A DNA stretch of 64,000 nt from JAKAWQ01 sp963745975 (GCA_963745975.1 CAVUZJ010000005.1:496001-560000); one strand, 5' to 3'. Numbered from the stretch's first letter, positions 1 through 11,815 are shown. Notes: generated from the letters alone by a model not told the origin. Numbers and translations: made by a program.

Positions 1-164
1 ACGCCCGCGGCCGGCGCCGGCACTTCCACCGTCACCTTGTCCGTTTCCAACTCGACCAGCGGTTCATCCATCGCCACCGCCTCGCCGGCCTGCTTCAGCC
101 ATCGCGCCACGGTGGCGGAGGTGACGCTCTCGCCGAGCGGCGGCACCTTGATCTCGCTCGCCAT
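1..164 (-). CDS. sucB: Dihydrolipoyllysine succinyltransferase (2-oxoglutarate dehydrogenase E2), N-terminal part
   Basis: Only the first 54 or so residues are inside the window; the gene runs off the left edge. They form the start of a lipoyl domain: a V-P-P-L-G-E-S opening, then the ETDKVTVEVPAP segment whose lysine carries lipoate. As E2 of the 2-oxoglutarate dehydrogenase complex the protein would pass the succinyl group from lipoamide to CoA. The gene lies just downstream of sucA on the same strand, the usual order. The start used is the ATG at 164; an in-frame ATG at 176 would add four residues. The role is secure from the lipoyl motif plus the neighbour, although a pyruvate dehydrogenase E2 would look similar over this short stretch. 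Confidence 0.93.
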   Translation of the reverse strand, partial: MASEIKVPPLGESVTSATVARWLKQAGEAVAMDEPLVELETDKVTVEVPAPAAG

Positions 165-199
165 ATCCCCTGCCATACCCCTCTGGGCCCCCTTCGCGC

Positions 200-3058
<2,859 letters not shown>

Positions 3059-3201
3059 CGTCGCAATACCTCGTCAGTATCGTTTTCGGCTGTCAGAGCA
3101 AGTGAGTATCGGGGCTCAACATGGGATCGGCGCCGGCGCGGGATGCTGCGAGCCCGCGGTTCCTGCCCTGCGCGCCCGGCATGGACCCCTCGGCATGGGC
3201 G

Positions 3202-4077
3202 TCAGGCGCCGAGGGCGCGAACCATGGTGCTGCCGAGCGCAGCCGGGCTCTCGGCGACATGGATCCCCGCCTCGCGCATCGCCGCCATCTTGGCCGCGGC
3301 GGTATCCCGCCCGCCGCTGATCACCGCGCCGGCGTGGCCCATCCGCCGGCCCGGGGGCGCGGTCACGCCGGCGACGAAGCCGACCACCGGCTTCCTGACC
3401 GGGGAGCGCGCCAGGAACTCCGCCGCCTCGATCTCGCTCTCGCCGCCGATCTCGCCGATCATGACGATGCAAGCCGTCTCGGGGTCGGCGAGAAAAAGCT
3501 CCAGGACCTCGATGAAATCCGTCCCCTTCACCGGATCGCCGCCGATGCCGACGCAGCTGCTCTGGCCGAGCCCGGCCGCGGTTGTTTGCGCCACCGCCTC
3601 GTAGGTGAGCGTGCCCGAGCGCGAAACGATGCCGACCTTGCCGCGCCTGTGGATATGGCCGGGCATGATCCCGATCTTGCAGGCGTCCGGCGTGATCACG
3701 CCCGGGCAGTTCGGGCCGATCAGCCGCGAGGCGGTGCCCGAAAGCGCCCGCTTGACCCGCACCATGTCGAGCACGGGGATGCCCTCGGTGATGCAGACGA
3801 TGAGCGGCACGCCGGCATCGATCGACTCGAGGATCGCGTCGGCGGCGAAGGGCGGGGGGACATAGATCGCGCTCGCCGTCGCCTGCGTCATCGCGACCGC
3901 CTCGGCCACCGTCTCGAAGACCGGCAGACCCAGATGCGTGGTGCCGCCCTTGCCCGGCGTCACGCCGCCCACGACCTTCGTTCCGTAGGCGATCGCCTGC
4001 TCCGAATGGAACGTGCCCTGCGCCCCGGTGAAGCCCTGGGTGATCACGCGCGTTTCGGCATTGACCAGGATCGCCAT
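3202..4077 (-). CDS. sucD: Succinyl-CoA synthetase, alpha subunit
   Basis: A 291-residue protein of standard length. With SucC it converts succinyl-CoA to succinate with substrate-level phosphorylation. The N terminus has the CoA-binding Rossmann segment with ITQGFTGAQGTFHSEQA, and the phosphohistidine loop reads MGHAGA near residue 246, so the key histidine is present. The gene follows sucC with a single base between the sucC stop and its start, implying tight translational coupling and balanced subunit output. Confidence 0.98.
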   Translation of the reverse strand: MAILVNAETRVITQGFTGAQGTFHSEQAIAYGTKVVGGVTPGKGGTTHLGLPVFETVAEAVAMTQATASAIYVPPPFAADAILESIDAGVPLIVCITEGIPVLDMVRVKRALSGTASRLIGPNCPGVITPDACKIGIMPGHIHRRGKVGIVSRSGTLTYEAVAQTTAAGLGQSSCVGIGGDPVKGTDFIEVLELFLADPETACIVMIGEIGGESEIEAAEFLARSPVRKPVVGFVAGVTAPPGRRMGHAGAVISGGRDTAAAKMAAMREAGIHVAESPAALGSTMVRALGA

Positions 4078-4078
4078 C

Positions 4079-5275
4079 TCAAGCCGCCTTGCCCACTGCC
4101 TTCACCACTTTCTCGGCGGCGTCGGCGAGATTTTCCGCAGAAATGATCGGCAGGCCCGAGCGCGCCAGGATCTCCTTGCCGAGTGCCACGTTGGTTCCTT
4201 CGAGCCGCACGACGAGCGGCACGTCGAGCGAGACCTCGCGCGCCGCCGCCACCACGCCCTCGGCGATCACGTCGCAGCGCATGATGCCGCCGAAGATGTT
4301 GACGAGAATCGCCTCGACGTCCGGATCGGAGAGGATGATTTTGAACGCCGCCGTCACCCGCTCGCGCGTCGCCCCGCCGCCGACGTCGAGGAAGTTCGCG
4401 GGGCTGCCGCCATAGAGCTTGATGATATCCATGGTCGCCATGGCGAGCCCGGCGCCGTTCACCATGCAGCCAATCGTGCCGTCGAGGGCGACGTAGTTCA
4501 GGCTGTGCCGCTCGGCCTCCAGCTCCTTGGGGTCCTCCTCGGCCTCGTCGCGCAGCTTCTGGAGGTCGGGATGGCGGTAGAGCGCGTTGTCGTCGAAGGC
4601 CATCTTCGCGTCGAGCGCGACCACCGCTCCCTCGTTCGTCACCACCAGGGGGTTGATCTCGACGAGCGAACAGTCGAGTGCGACGAAGGCGCGATAGAGC
4701 CCCTCGACGAGCCGGCCGAACGCGCCTGCCTCCTTGCCCTGAAGACCGAGGCCGGCGGCGAGCCGGCGGCCGTGGAAGGGCGAGACGCCGGAGGCGGGAT
4801 CGACGGCGAGGCGCAGAATCTTGTCTGGATGGTGCTCCGCCACCTCCTCGATCTCGACGCCGCCCTCGCTCGAGGCGATCAGCGCCACCCGACCGGCCGC
4901 GCGGTCGATCAGGACGGAGAGATAGACTTCGCGGGCGATCGCCGCTCCCGCTTCGACATAGACCCGGTGCACCTGCCGCCCCTTGGGGCCCGTTTGGCGG
5001 GTCACCAGCGTATGCCCCATCATCGCGGCCGCCGCCGCGTGCACTTCGGCGAGCGAACGGGCGATGCGCACGCCGCCCTTGCCGTTCGGATCATCGGCGA
5101 AGTGGCCGGCGCCGCGGCCGCCCGCGTGCAGCTGGGCCTTCACGACATAGACCGGCCCCGGCAGCTCCTCGGCCCGCTTCACCGCTTCCTCCGCCGTCCA
5201 CGCGACTGCGCCGGCGAGCACGGGAACGCCGAATTTCTTAAGGAGTTCCTTGGCCTGGTATTCGTGGATGTTCAT
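4079..5275 (-). CDS. sucC: Succinyl-CoA synthetase, beta subunit
   Basis: A 398-residue ATP-grasp protein that opens with the typical MNIHEYQAKELLKKFGVPV. The nucleotide-binding half is followed by the C-terminal domain with GTIGCMVNGAGLAMATMD near residue 265 and the CoA-ligase fold with NIFGGIMRCDVIA. It supplies the nucleotide and succinate sites of succinyl-CoA synthetase. It starts 9 bp after mdh and runs almost directly into sucD, so mdh-sucC-sucD look like one transcript. Confidence 0.98.
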   Translation of the reverse strand: MNIHEYQAKELLKKFGVPVLAGAVAWTAEEAVKRAEELPGPVYVVKAQLHAGGRGAGHFADDPNGKGGVRIARSLAEVHAAAAAMMGHTLVTRQTGPKGRQVHRVYVEAGAAIAREVYLSVLIDRAAGRVALIASSEGGVEIEEVAEHHPDKILRLAVDPASGVSPFHGRRLAAGLGLQGKEAGAFGRLVEGLYRAFVALDCSLVEINPLVVTNEGAVVALDAKMAFDDNALYRHPDLQKLRDEAEEDPKELEAERHSLNYVALDGTIGCMVNGAGLAMATMDIIKLYGGSPANFLDVGGGATRERVTAAFKIILSDPDVEAILVNIFGGIMRCDVIAEGVVAAAREVSLDVPLVVRLEGTNVALGKEILARSGLPIISAENLADAAEKVVKAVGKAA

Positions 5276-5284
5276 CGGCGGCGC

Positions 5285-6238
5285 TCAGCCGATCAGCTTG
5301 CGCGAGGCTTCGATCAGTCCGCGCACCGACGCGCAGGACGCCTCGAACGCCGCCTTCTCCTCCGGGGTCAAGGAAATTTCTACGATCCTTTCTACGCCTT
5401 TCGCACCGATCACGACCGGCACGCCGACATAGAGGTCCTTGATGCCGTACTGCCCGGTGAGCCACGCCGCACAAGGCAGCACGCGCTTCTTGTCATGGAG
5501 GAAGCTCTCGGCCATCGCGACGGCCGCCGAGGCCGGGGCATAGAACGCGCTCCCCTTGCCCATCAGCTTCAGGATCTCGCCCCCGCCGTTCGCCGTCCGC
5601 TCGACGATCGCCTTGACGCGCTCCTCGGTCGTCCAGCCCATCCGCACGAGATCGGGGACCGGAATGCCCGCGACCGTCGAGTAGCGCACGAGCGGCACCA
5701 TCGCGTCGCCATGCCCGCCGAGGACGAAGGCGGTGACGTCCTCGACCGAGACGCCGAACTCGCGGGCGAGGAAGAGCTTGAAGCGCGCCGAATCGAGCAC
5801 GCCCGCCATCCCCACCACGCGCTCGGGCGGCAGGCCCGACTTCTCCCGCATCACCCAGACCATCGCATCGAGCGGATTGGTGATGACGATGACGAAGGCT
5901 GCCGGGCAATGCTCGCGGATGCCCGCGCCCACCTCCGATATCACCTCAGCGTTCTTGGCAACCAGGTCGTCGCGCGACATGCCGGGCTGGCGCGGGAAGC
6001 CGGCGGTGACGATGACGACGTTCGCATCCTTGATCGGCGCGTAGTCCGACCCGCCGGCGATCACCGCGTCGTACCCTTCGATCGCGCCGGCCTGCTCGAG
6101 GTCGAGCGCCTTGCCCGCCGCGACGCCGCCGAAAACGTCGAACAGCACGACGTCGCCGAGCTCCTTGAGGCCGACCAGGTGTGCGAGCGTGCCGCCAATG
6201 GAGCCGGCGCCGATCAGCGCGATCTTGTTGCGAGCCAT
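5285..6238 (-). CDS. mdh: Malate dehydrogenase (LDH-like type)
   Basis: A 317-residue NAD-dependent malate dehydrogenase of the lactate-dehydrogenase-like group usual in alphaproteobacteria. The NAD loop GAGSIGG lies at residues 8-14, the substrate-binding arginine loop GFPRQPGMSRDDLV near residue 85, and the catalytic histidine in GHGDAMVPLVRYSTVAG near residue 175. The frame stays open to 6340, but the ATG at 6238 gives the canonical MARNKIALIGAG start, so the longer form is rejected. It heads the TCA gene run and sits downstream of zapE, a common alphaproteobacterial arrangement. Confidence 0.97.
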   Translation of the reverse strand: MARNKIALIGAGSIGGTLAHLVGLKELGDVVLFDVFGGVAAGKALDLEQAGAIEGYDAVIAGGSDYAPIKDANVVIVTAGFPRQPGMSRDDLVAKNAEVISEVGAGIREHCPAAFVIVITNPLDAMVWVMREKSGLPPERVVGMAGVLDSARFKLFLAREFGVSVEDVTAFVLGGHGDAMVPLVRYSTVAGIPVPDLVRMGWTTEERVKAIVERTANGGGEILKLMGKGSAFYAPASAAVAMAESFLHDKKRVLPCAAWLTGQYGIKDLYVGVPVVIGAKGVERIVEISLTPEEKAAFEASCASVRGLIEASRKLIG

Positions 6239-6350
6239 TCCGTTCCTCAATTCCGGGCGGGCCGCGTACAGCAAGCCCCTCCGGGCACCCGCCGAACCGG
6301 AAGGCCCGGCCTGCCTAGCCCATCGCCGGCAGCCCGGCAAGTCGCGACAC

Positions 6351-7514
6351 TCATGTGAGATGCGGAAGTGCGAGATACTCCGGCGTCTGCATCTCGATCA
6401 GACGCGAGGCGGTGCGGCGGAAGGAAGCCGCGCCCCCGCCTTCGGGATAGAGATGATCGGGGTCGGCGGCCGCCGAGGCAATGAGCTTCACCCGGTGGTC
6501 GTAGAGCGCGTCGATGAGGGTGATGAAGCGCCGGGCGGCGTCGAACCGCTCGGGATCGAGGCGCGGGATCGCGTCGAGCACGAGGGTCTCGAAGTGGGTC
6601 GCGAGCGCCAGATAATCCCCTGGTCCGAGCGGGGTTTCGCAGAGCTCCGCAAATTCGAAGCGGGCCACGTTGCCCGCCGCGCGCGGGACCGGGAAGCTCC
6701 TTCCCATCACCGCGAGCCGCCGCGCCGCCACCTTCTCCCCGCCAAGCTCGGCGAACGCGGCATCGAGGGCCTCGCGGGCGCGCGCATCCGCGGGCACGTG
6801 CCAGATCGGCATGTGCATGAGCCGCTCGCGCCGCCAGTCCTGCCCGCCCTCGATCACCAGGAGCTCGAGATGGCGCTTCAGCACCGCGATGAAGGGCAGG
6901 AATGCATCGCGGCCGGGCTGACCCTTGAAGAGATCGTCCGGCACGGTGTTCGAGGTGGCGACGATGATCACGCCGCGGGCGAAGAGCGCCTCGAAGAGCC
7001 GCCCGAGCAGGAGCGCATCGGCGACGTCGTTGATCTGGAACTCATCGAAGCAGAGCAGCACGCTCTCGCGCACGATCGCGTCCGCGAGCAGCGGGATCGG
7101 GTCGCCGCCCGGCGCTCGATGCAGCCTAGCGTGCATGTCCTGCATGAAGCGGTCGAAATGCACGCGCCGCTTGCGCGCGAGCGGGGCGGTCGCGAAGAAG
7201 AGATCCATCAGCATGGATTTTCCCCGCCCCACCTCGCCGGCGATATAGAGCCCGTTCGGCGCCACCGCGTCTTCCGCGCTCCGCCGCGGCCAGAGGCGCG
7301 CCAGCAGGTGATGGCCGTTTCCCCCGCCGTTGGCGGCGGGCGGAGGGTCGTAGGCGCGCAGCCGATACCAGAGGTCCTGCAGCCGCTCGACCGCCAGCGC
7401 CTGCGCGGAATCCGGCCCGAGCGCGCCTTGGGCGAGCTTCGCGCGATACAGGGGAAGCGGCCCGCCCGCGGCTTCTGGCCCGGGCGAGATAAGGCGGGAC
7501 GACGAAAGATCCAT
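6351..7514 (-). CDS. zapE: AFG1-like ATPase / cell division protein ZapE
   Basis: A 387-residue AAA+ family P-loop ATPase. The Walker A motif is GEVGRGKSM near residues 92-100 and the Walker B motif LLCFDEFQINDVAD near residue 155, followed by a sensor-like IIVATSNTVPDDLF stretch, all typical of the AFG1/LACE1/ZapE family. In E. coli ZapE acts on the Z-ring under stress; the mitochondrial relatives help quality control of respiratory proteins. Its position directly upstream of mdh and the suc genes is conserved in many alphaproteobacteria. Family assignment is firm; whether its main role is in division or respiratory-protein turnover is not decided here. Confidence 0.93.
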   Translation of the reverse strand: MDLSSSRLISPGPEAAGGPLPLYRAKLAQGALGPDSAQALAVERLQDLWYRLRAYDPPPAANGGGNGHHLLARLWPRRSAEDAVAPNGLYIAGEVGRGKSMLMDLFFATAPLARKRRVHFDRFMQDMHARLHRAPGGDPIPLLADAIVRESVLLCFDEFQINDVADALLLGRLFEALFARGVIIVATSNTVPDDLFKGQPGRDAFLPFIAVLKRHLELLVIEGGQDWRRERLMHMPIWHVPADARAREALDAAFAELGGEKVAARRLAVMGRSFPVPRAAGNVARFEFAELCETPLGPGDYLALATHFETLVLDAIPRLDPERFDAARRFITLIDALYDHRVKLIASAAADPDHLYPEGGGAASFRRTASRLIEMQTPEYLALPHLT

Positions 7515-7612
7515 GGCTCGGTTGCGCTTAGCGCGAACCCGGCGGCAGCTTCAATCTCTGGACAGGCGCCGGCGCGGGTGTACTTAAGAATGACTCGCCC
7601 GGAGGATCGTGG

Positions 7613-8245
7613 ATGACCATGCTCGCCTACGACCGGCTTGCCGCCATGGGGGTCGCCTCCGACCCCTACCGGCACGTCATCGTGCCGGAGTTCGTGCCGC
7701 TCGAGGCGCTCGCCCGCGTCGTCGCCGACCTGCCGCCGCTCGAGCGGCGCGGCTCCTTCCCCATAGGATCGCTCCGCCTCGGCCCGGCGGCAGCACTCCT
7801 GATGGAGGAGCTGGAGGGACCCGCATTCCGCCGGGCGATCGCGGACAAGTTCTCGCTCGACCTCGACGACGCACCGACCATGCTCACGCTGCGCGGCGCC
7901 TCGACCGAACGCGACGGGCTCATCCACCGCGATTCGACCGCCAAGCGCGTCACCGTGCTGCTCTATCTCAATCCCGCGACCGCCGCCTGGGCGCGCCACG
8001 AAGGCTGCCTCCGGCTGCTGCGCAGCCCGGACGATCTCGACGATTTCGCGGTCGAGGTGCCGCCGGCGGACGGCGCGCTGCTCGTCTTCCCGAACGCGGC
8101 CGAGGCATGGCACGGCCACAAGACCTTCATCGGGCGGCGCTACGTGGTCCAGCTCAACTACATGACGACCGACGCCGCCGCGCGGTCCGAGCTTCGCCGC
8201 CACCGCCTCTCCGCGCTCGTCAAGCGGCTCACGCTCGCGGCCTGA
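7613..8245 (+). CDS. 2-oxoglutarate/Fe(II)-dependent oxygenase (prolyl-hydroxylase-like)
   Basis: A 210-residue protein with a double-stranded beta-helix oxygenase core. The Fe(II) triad appears as HRD (GLIHRDSTAKR, His near 105 and Asp near 107) and a distal histidine in EAWHGHKTFIGRRYVVQLNY near 166, with an arginine about six residues later for 2-oxoglutarate. Substrate is unknown. A GGAGG ribosome site lies about 8 bp before the ATG. Its stop overlaps the start of the downstream Zur-like gene (TGATG), so the two are translationally coupled, suggesting a role under metal control; that link is inference. Confidence 0.85.
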   Translation: MTMLAYDRLAAMGVASDPYRHVIVPEFVPLEALARVVADLPPLERRGSFPIGSLRLGPAAALLMEELEGPAFRRAIADKFSLDLDDAPTMLTLRGASTERDGLIHRDSTAKRVTVLLYLNPATAAWARHEGCLRLLRSPDDLDDFAVEVPPADGALLVFPNAAEAWHGHKTFIGRRYVVQLNYMTTDAAARSELRRHRLSALVKRLTLAA

Positions 8246-8733
8246 TGGCGCCAACCGCCGCCCGGCGCCGGATCCAGGCGCGGCTCGACGAGGCCGCGCG
8301 GTCCTGCGCCCGCGACGGCAGCGCGCTCACCGAACTCCGCCGCCTCGTGCTCGGCCTCGTTCTCGAGGCGGAAGGCCCGCTCACCGCCTACCAGCTCCTC
8401 GACCGGCTCAAGCGAACGCGCAAGGGCGCGGTGCCGCCCACGATCTACCGCGCGCTCGACTTCCTGCTCGCCCGCCGGCTCGTCCACAAGGTCGAAAGCC
8501 TGAACGCGTTCGTTCCGTGCGTCGAGCCAAACCGCGCCGCACACCAGGCGCAGTTCCTCATCTGCCGCAGCTGCGGCGCCGTCATCGAACTCGAGGACCA
8601 CGCGATCGCGCGCGCCCTCGGCAGCGCCGCAGCAAGCCACGGCTTCCACCCGGCGAACGCCCTCGTCGAGGTCAGCGGCGAATGCGCCGCCTGCGCGCTC
8701 ATCCCCACAGTGCAAGCGTCCGCCTCTTCATAA
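8245..8733 (+). CDS. Fur-family transcriptional regulator, Zur-like
   Basis: A 162-residue Fur-superfamily repressor. The N-terminal winged helix includes the TIYRALDFLLARRLVHKVES recognition region; the C-terminal dimerisation part carries two CxxC pairs (ICRSCG near 107 and ECAACAL near 148) for structural zinc. The NAFVPC and HQAQFLICRSCG spacing resembles zinc regulators (Zur) more than iron-sensing Fur, but subtype by eye is not certain. The start is the ATG overlapping the stop of the oxygenase gene. It ends just before a three-hairpin repeat cluster that separates it from the convergent sdhB. Confidence 0.87.
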   Translation: MAPTAARRRIQARLDEAARSCARDGSALTELRRLVLGLVLEAEGPLTAYQLLDRLKRTRKGAVPPTIYRALDFLLARRLVHKVESLNAFVPCVEPNRAAHQAQFLICRSCGAVIELEDHAIARALGSAAASHGFHPANALVEVSGECAACALIPTVQASASS

Positions 8734-8739
8734 GTAAGG

Positions 8740-8835
8740 CCAAGGGGGCTCTGCCCCCTTGGAACCCCCGCCAAGCGAATGGATTGCAAAGGCTCCGCCT
8801 TTGCCAGGGGGTCCAGGGGGACAGCGTCCCCCTGG
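8740..8835. repeat. Three consecutive GC-rich hairpins (repeat family B), likely bidirectional terminator
   Basis: Three perfect inverted repeats, each with a 3-base loop, fill the space between convergent zur and sdhB: CCAAGGGGGC/GCCCCCTTGG (8740-8762), GCAAAGGC/GCCTTTGC (8786-8804) and CCAGGGGGAC/GTCCCCCTGG (8813-8835). The last is followed by TCTTTCTTT. Similar hairpins occur at 27136-27158 and 47805-47877. Their position at converging gene ends suggests transcription termination or mRNA 3'-end protection; the sequence similarity among copies marks them as a dispersed repeat. Confidence 0.85.
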
Positions 8836-8895
8836 TCTTTCTTTGAAAGGGCGGGCGCTTGCGCTGTGGGGATCAGTGCGCAGCCGGCGTTCGTT

Positions 8896-9678
8896 TCAAG
8901 CTTTGCGTTCGACGATCATTTGCTTGATCCGGCCGATCGCGCGTGCCGGGTTAAGGCCTTTCGGGCAGGTCTCGGTGCAGTTCATGATCGTGTGGCAGCG
9001 GTAGAGGCGGAACGGATCCTCGAGCGCGTCCAGCCGTTCGCCGGTGGCCTCGTCCCGCGAATCCGCGATCCAGCGGTACGAGGCGAGCAGCACCGCCGGC
9101 CCGAGATAGCGATCGCCGTTCCACCAGTAGCTCGGGCAGGCGGTCGAGCAGCAGAAGCAGAGGATGCACTCCCACATTCCGTCGAGCTTTGCCCGCTCCT
9201 CCTCGCTCTGGAGGCGTTCGCGGTCCGGCGGGGCCGGGCTTTCGGCCTTCAGCCACGGCTCGATGCTGCGATATTGCGCATAGGCCTGCTCGAGGTTCGG
9301 CACGAGGTCCTTCACCACCGGCAGATGCGGCAGCGGCGTGATGCGCACGGCCTCCTTCACCTCGGCGATCGGCTTGAGGCAGGCGAGCGTGTTGGTGCCG
9401 TCGATGTTCATCGCGCAGGAGCCGCAGATCCCCTCGCGGCAGGAGCGGCGAAACGTCAGGGTCGAATCGACCTCGTTCTTGATCTTGATCAGCGCGTCGA
9501 GGACCATCGGCCCGCAGGCGTCGAGGTCGATCTCGTAGGTGTCGTAGCGCGGGTTAGCATCCTCGTCCGGGCTCCAGCGGTAGATGTGGAATGGCATCAC
9601 CCGCTTGGCGCCGGGCGGGGCCTTGTGCTTGCGGCCCGCGGTGACGCGGCTTTTTTCAGGCAGTGAGAAGTTCGCCAT
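8896..9678 (-). CDS. sdhB: Succinate dehydrogenase iron-sulfur subunit
   Basis: A 260-residue subunit that carries electrons from the FAD of SdhA to quinone. The [2Fe-2S] cluster ligands are in CREGICGSC near residue 80 plus the later NTLAC; the [4Fe-4S] and [3Fe-4S] ligands are in CILCFCCSTACPSYWWN and CHTIMNCTETCPKGLNP in the C-terminal half. All expected cysteines are present. It is last in the sdhC-D-A-x-B run and is separated from sdhA by a small GlsB-type gene, which is unusual. Confidence 0.98.
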   Translation of the reverse strand: MANFSLPEKSRVTAGRKHKAPPGAKRVMPFHIYRWSPDEDANPRYDTYEIDLDACGPMVLDALIKIKNEVDSTLTFRRSCREGICGSCAMNIDGTNTLACLKPIAEVKEAVRITPLPHLPVVKDLVPNLEQAYAQYRSIEPWLKAESPAPPDRERLQSEEERAKLDGMWECILCFCCSTACPSYWWNGDRYLGPAVLLASYRWIADSRDEATGERLDALEDPFRLYRCHTIMNCTETCPKGLNPARAIGRIKQMIVERKA

Positions 9679-9707
9679 CGCGTTCTTTTCCGATCACTGG
9701 GTTGCGT

Positions 9708-9971
9708 TCACGCCGCCCGCCGCACCAGGCCGATGATCACCAGCAGGATCACGGCACCGAAGACTGCGCCGATGAGGTGGGCGAGGAATCCGCCCACCAG
9801 GAACACGTTGAGCGCCGAGAGCACGTATCCGCCGATGATGGCGCCGATGATCCCGACGACGATATTGCCGATCAGGCCAAAGCCGCGCCCGCGCACAATC
9901 AGGCCGGCGAGCCATCCGGCGAGCGCGCCGACGATCAGGATGCCGATCAGCGAGGATACGTGGATGACCAT
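9708..9971 (-). CDS. GlsB/YeaQ/YmgE-family small membrane protein
   Basis: An 87-residue, almost wholly hydrophobic protein with three predicted membrane segments and the glycine-rich core typical of the family (VGALAGWLAGLIVRGRGFG, then GNIVVGIIGAIIGGYV). Members are often stress-induced, but their function is poorly known. The frame remains open upstream into sdhA, but the ATG at 9971, two bases from the sdhA stop, gives the normal family length. Its place between sdhA and sdhB, inside what is normally an unbroken operon, makes co-expression with complex II likely. Whether it interacts with the complex is unknown. Confidence 0.88.
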   Translation of the reverse strand: MVIHVSSLIGILIVGALAGWLAGLIVRGRGFGLIGNIVVGIIGAIIGGYVLSALNVFLVGGFLAHLIGAVFGAVILLVIIGLVRRAA

Positions 9972-9973
9972 GA

Positions 9974-11785
9974 TCAGTAGACTCTCTTCTGCGGCGGGAT
10001 CACCGAGACCTCGTTGGTGAGCGTGCGCATCTTCACCGGCCGGTAGGCGAGAGCGACCTCGCCCTTGCGATCGCACCAGGAGAGCGTGTGCTTCATCCAG
10101 TGCTGGTCGTCGCGCTCGGGATAGTCGTCATGCGCATGCGCCCCGCGGCTCTCGTGCCGCGCCTCCGCGCTTGCCATCGTCGTCATCGCGTTGTGCATCA
10201 GGTTGTCGAGCTCGAGCGCTTCCATCAGATCCGAGTTCCAGATCAGGCTGCGGTCCGCGACGGCGAGGTCGGCCATCCCCTCCCAAAGGTCCCGCATCTT
10301 GGAGACACCTTCACTCAGGCTCGCGCTGCTGCGGAACACCGCGGCGTGCGTCTGCATCGTACGCTGCATGGCGAGCCTGAGCTCGGCTACGCGCGTGCCG
10401 CCGCCGGCGTGGCGCGTCCGGTCGAAGTGATCGAGCGCGCCTTCGCCCGCCTTCGCCGCAAGCGGCGGCTGGCCGGCCCCGGGGTGCTGCGTCTCGGCCG
10501 CGCGAAGGCCCGCCGATCGGCCGAACACGACGATGTCGAGCAGCGAGTTGCAGCCGAGCCGGTTCGCCCCGTGCACCGAGACGCAGGCGCACTCGCCGAC
10601 CGCCATCAGCCCCGGTACCGTCGCGTCCGCGTCCTCCGGCGTCGGGCGCAGGACCTCGCCGTGATGATTGGTGGGGATGCCGCCCATGTTGTAGTGCACG
10701 GTCGGCAGCACCGGGATCGGTTCCTTGGTGACGTCCACGCCGGCGAAGACGCGCGCCGTCTCGGAAATTCCCGGCAGCCGCTCGTGCAGGATCGCCGCCC
10801 CGAGATGCTCGAGATGGAGCAGGATGTAGTCCTTGTTCGGCCCGCAGCCGCGGCCCTCGGCGATCTCGATCGTCATCGAGCGGGAAACGACGTCGCGGCT
10901 GGCAAGGTCCTTCGCCGTCGGCGCATAGCGCTCCATGAAACGCTCGCCTTCGCTGTTCGTCAGGTATCCGCCCTCCCCGCGCGCCCCTTCGGTGATCAGG
11001 CAGCCGGCCGGGAAGATCCCCGTCGGGTGGAACTGCACGAACTCCATGTCCTGCGTCGGCAGCCCGGCACGCAGCACCATCGCGTTGCCGTCGCCCGTGC
11101 AGGTGTGCGCGGAGGTGCAGGAGAGATAGGTCCGGCCGTAACCGCCGGTGGCGAGCACGACGAGGCCGGCGCGGAAACGGTGGATCGAGCCATCCTCGAG
11201 GCACCAGGCCATCACCCCGCGGCAGGCGCCCTCCTCGTCCATGATCAGGTCGAGCGCGTAATATTCGACGAAGAACTCGACCGCGTGCTTGAGGCATTGC
11301 TGGTAGAGCGTGTGCAGGATCGCATGCCCGGTGCGGTCGGCGGCGGCGCAGGCGCGCATCGCCGGGGTCTTGCCCAAGTCCTTCATGTGGCCGCCGAAGG
11401 GCCGCTGGTAGATGCGCCCGTCCTCGATGCGGCTGAAGGGCACGCCGAAATGCTCGAGCTCGTAGACCGCGGGGATCGCCTGGCGGCACATATACTCGAT
11501 CGCGTCCTGATCGCCGAGCCAGTCCGACCCTTTCACCGTGTCGTACATGTGCCAGCGCCAGTCGTCCTCGTCCATGTTGGCGAGTGCGGCGCTGATGCCG
11601 CCTTGCGCCGCCACGGTGTGGCTGCGGGTCGGGAAGACCTTGGAGAGGCAGGCGGTCTTGAGCCCGGCGTGGCCCATGCCGAGCGTCGCGCGCAGCCCCG
11701 CGCCGCCGGCGCCCACGACCAGCACGTCGTAGGTATGATCGACGATCTCATAGGCCCGCGTGGAAGGCAGCGTGATCGCGTTCAT
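9974..11785 (-). CDS. sdhA: Succinate dehydrogenase flavoprotein subunit
   Basis: A 603-residue FAD protein that oxidises succinate to fumarate. The N terminus has the dinucleotide fold VVGAGGAGLRATLGM; the flavinylated histidine lies in RSHTVAAQGGISAAL near residue 56; later come the HPTGIFPAGCLITEGARGEGG active-site region and the HGANRLGCNSLLDIVVFGR signature. All are intact and the length is normal. The gene follows sdhD by 30 bp. The SdhAF4-type assembly factor that fits it lies far away near 32.5 kb. Confidence 0.99.
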   Translation of the reverse strand: MNAITLPSTRAYEIVDHTYDVLVVGAGGAGLRATLGMGHAGLKTACLSKVFPTRSHTVAAQGGISAALANMDEDDWRWHMYDTVKGSDWLGDQDAIEYMCRQAIPAVYELEHFGVPFSRIEDGRIYQRPFGGHMKDLGKTPAMRACAAADRTGHAILHTLYQQCLKHAVEFFVEYYALDLIMDEEGACRGVMAWCLEDGSIHRFRAGLVVLATGGYGRTYLSCTSAHTCTGDGNAMVLRAGLPTQDMEFVQFHPTGIFPAGCLITEGARGEGGYLTNSEGERFMERYAPTAKDLASRDVVSRSMTIEIAEGRGCGPNKDYILLHLEHLGAAILHERLPGISETARVFAGVDVTKEPIPVLPTVHYNMGGIPTNHHGEVLRPTPEDADATVPGLMAVGECACVSVHGANRLGCNSLLDIVVFGRSAGLRAAETQHPGAGQPPLAAKAGEGALDHFDRTRHAGGGTRVAELRLAMQRTMQTHAAVFRSSASLSEGVSKMRDLWEGMADLAVADRSLIWNSDLMEALELDNLMHNAMTTMASAEARHESRGAHAHDDYPERDDQHWMKHTLSWCDRKGEVALAYRPVKMRTLTNEVSVIPPQKRVY

Positions 11786-11815
11786 CCCTCGTCCATCCCT
11801 TGCCCCGGGGCGAGC

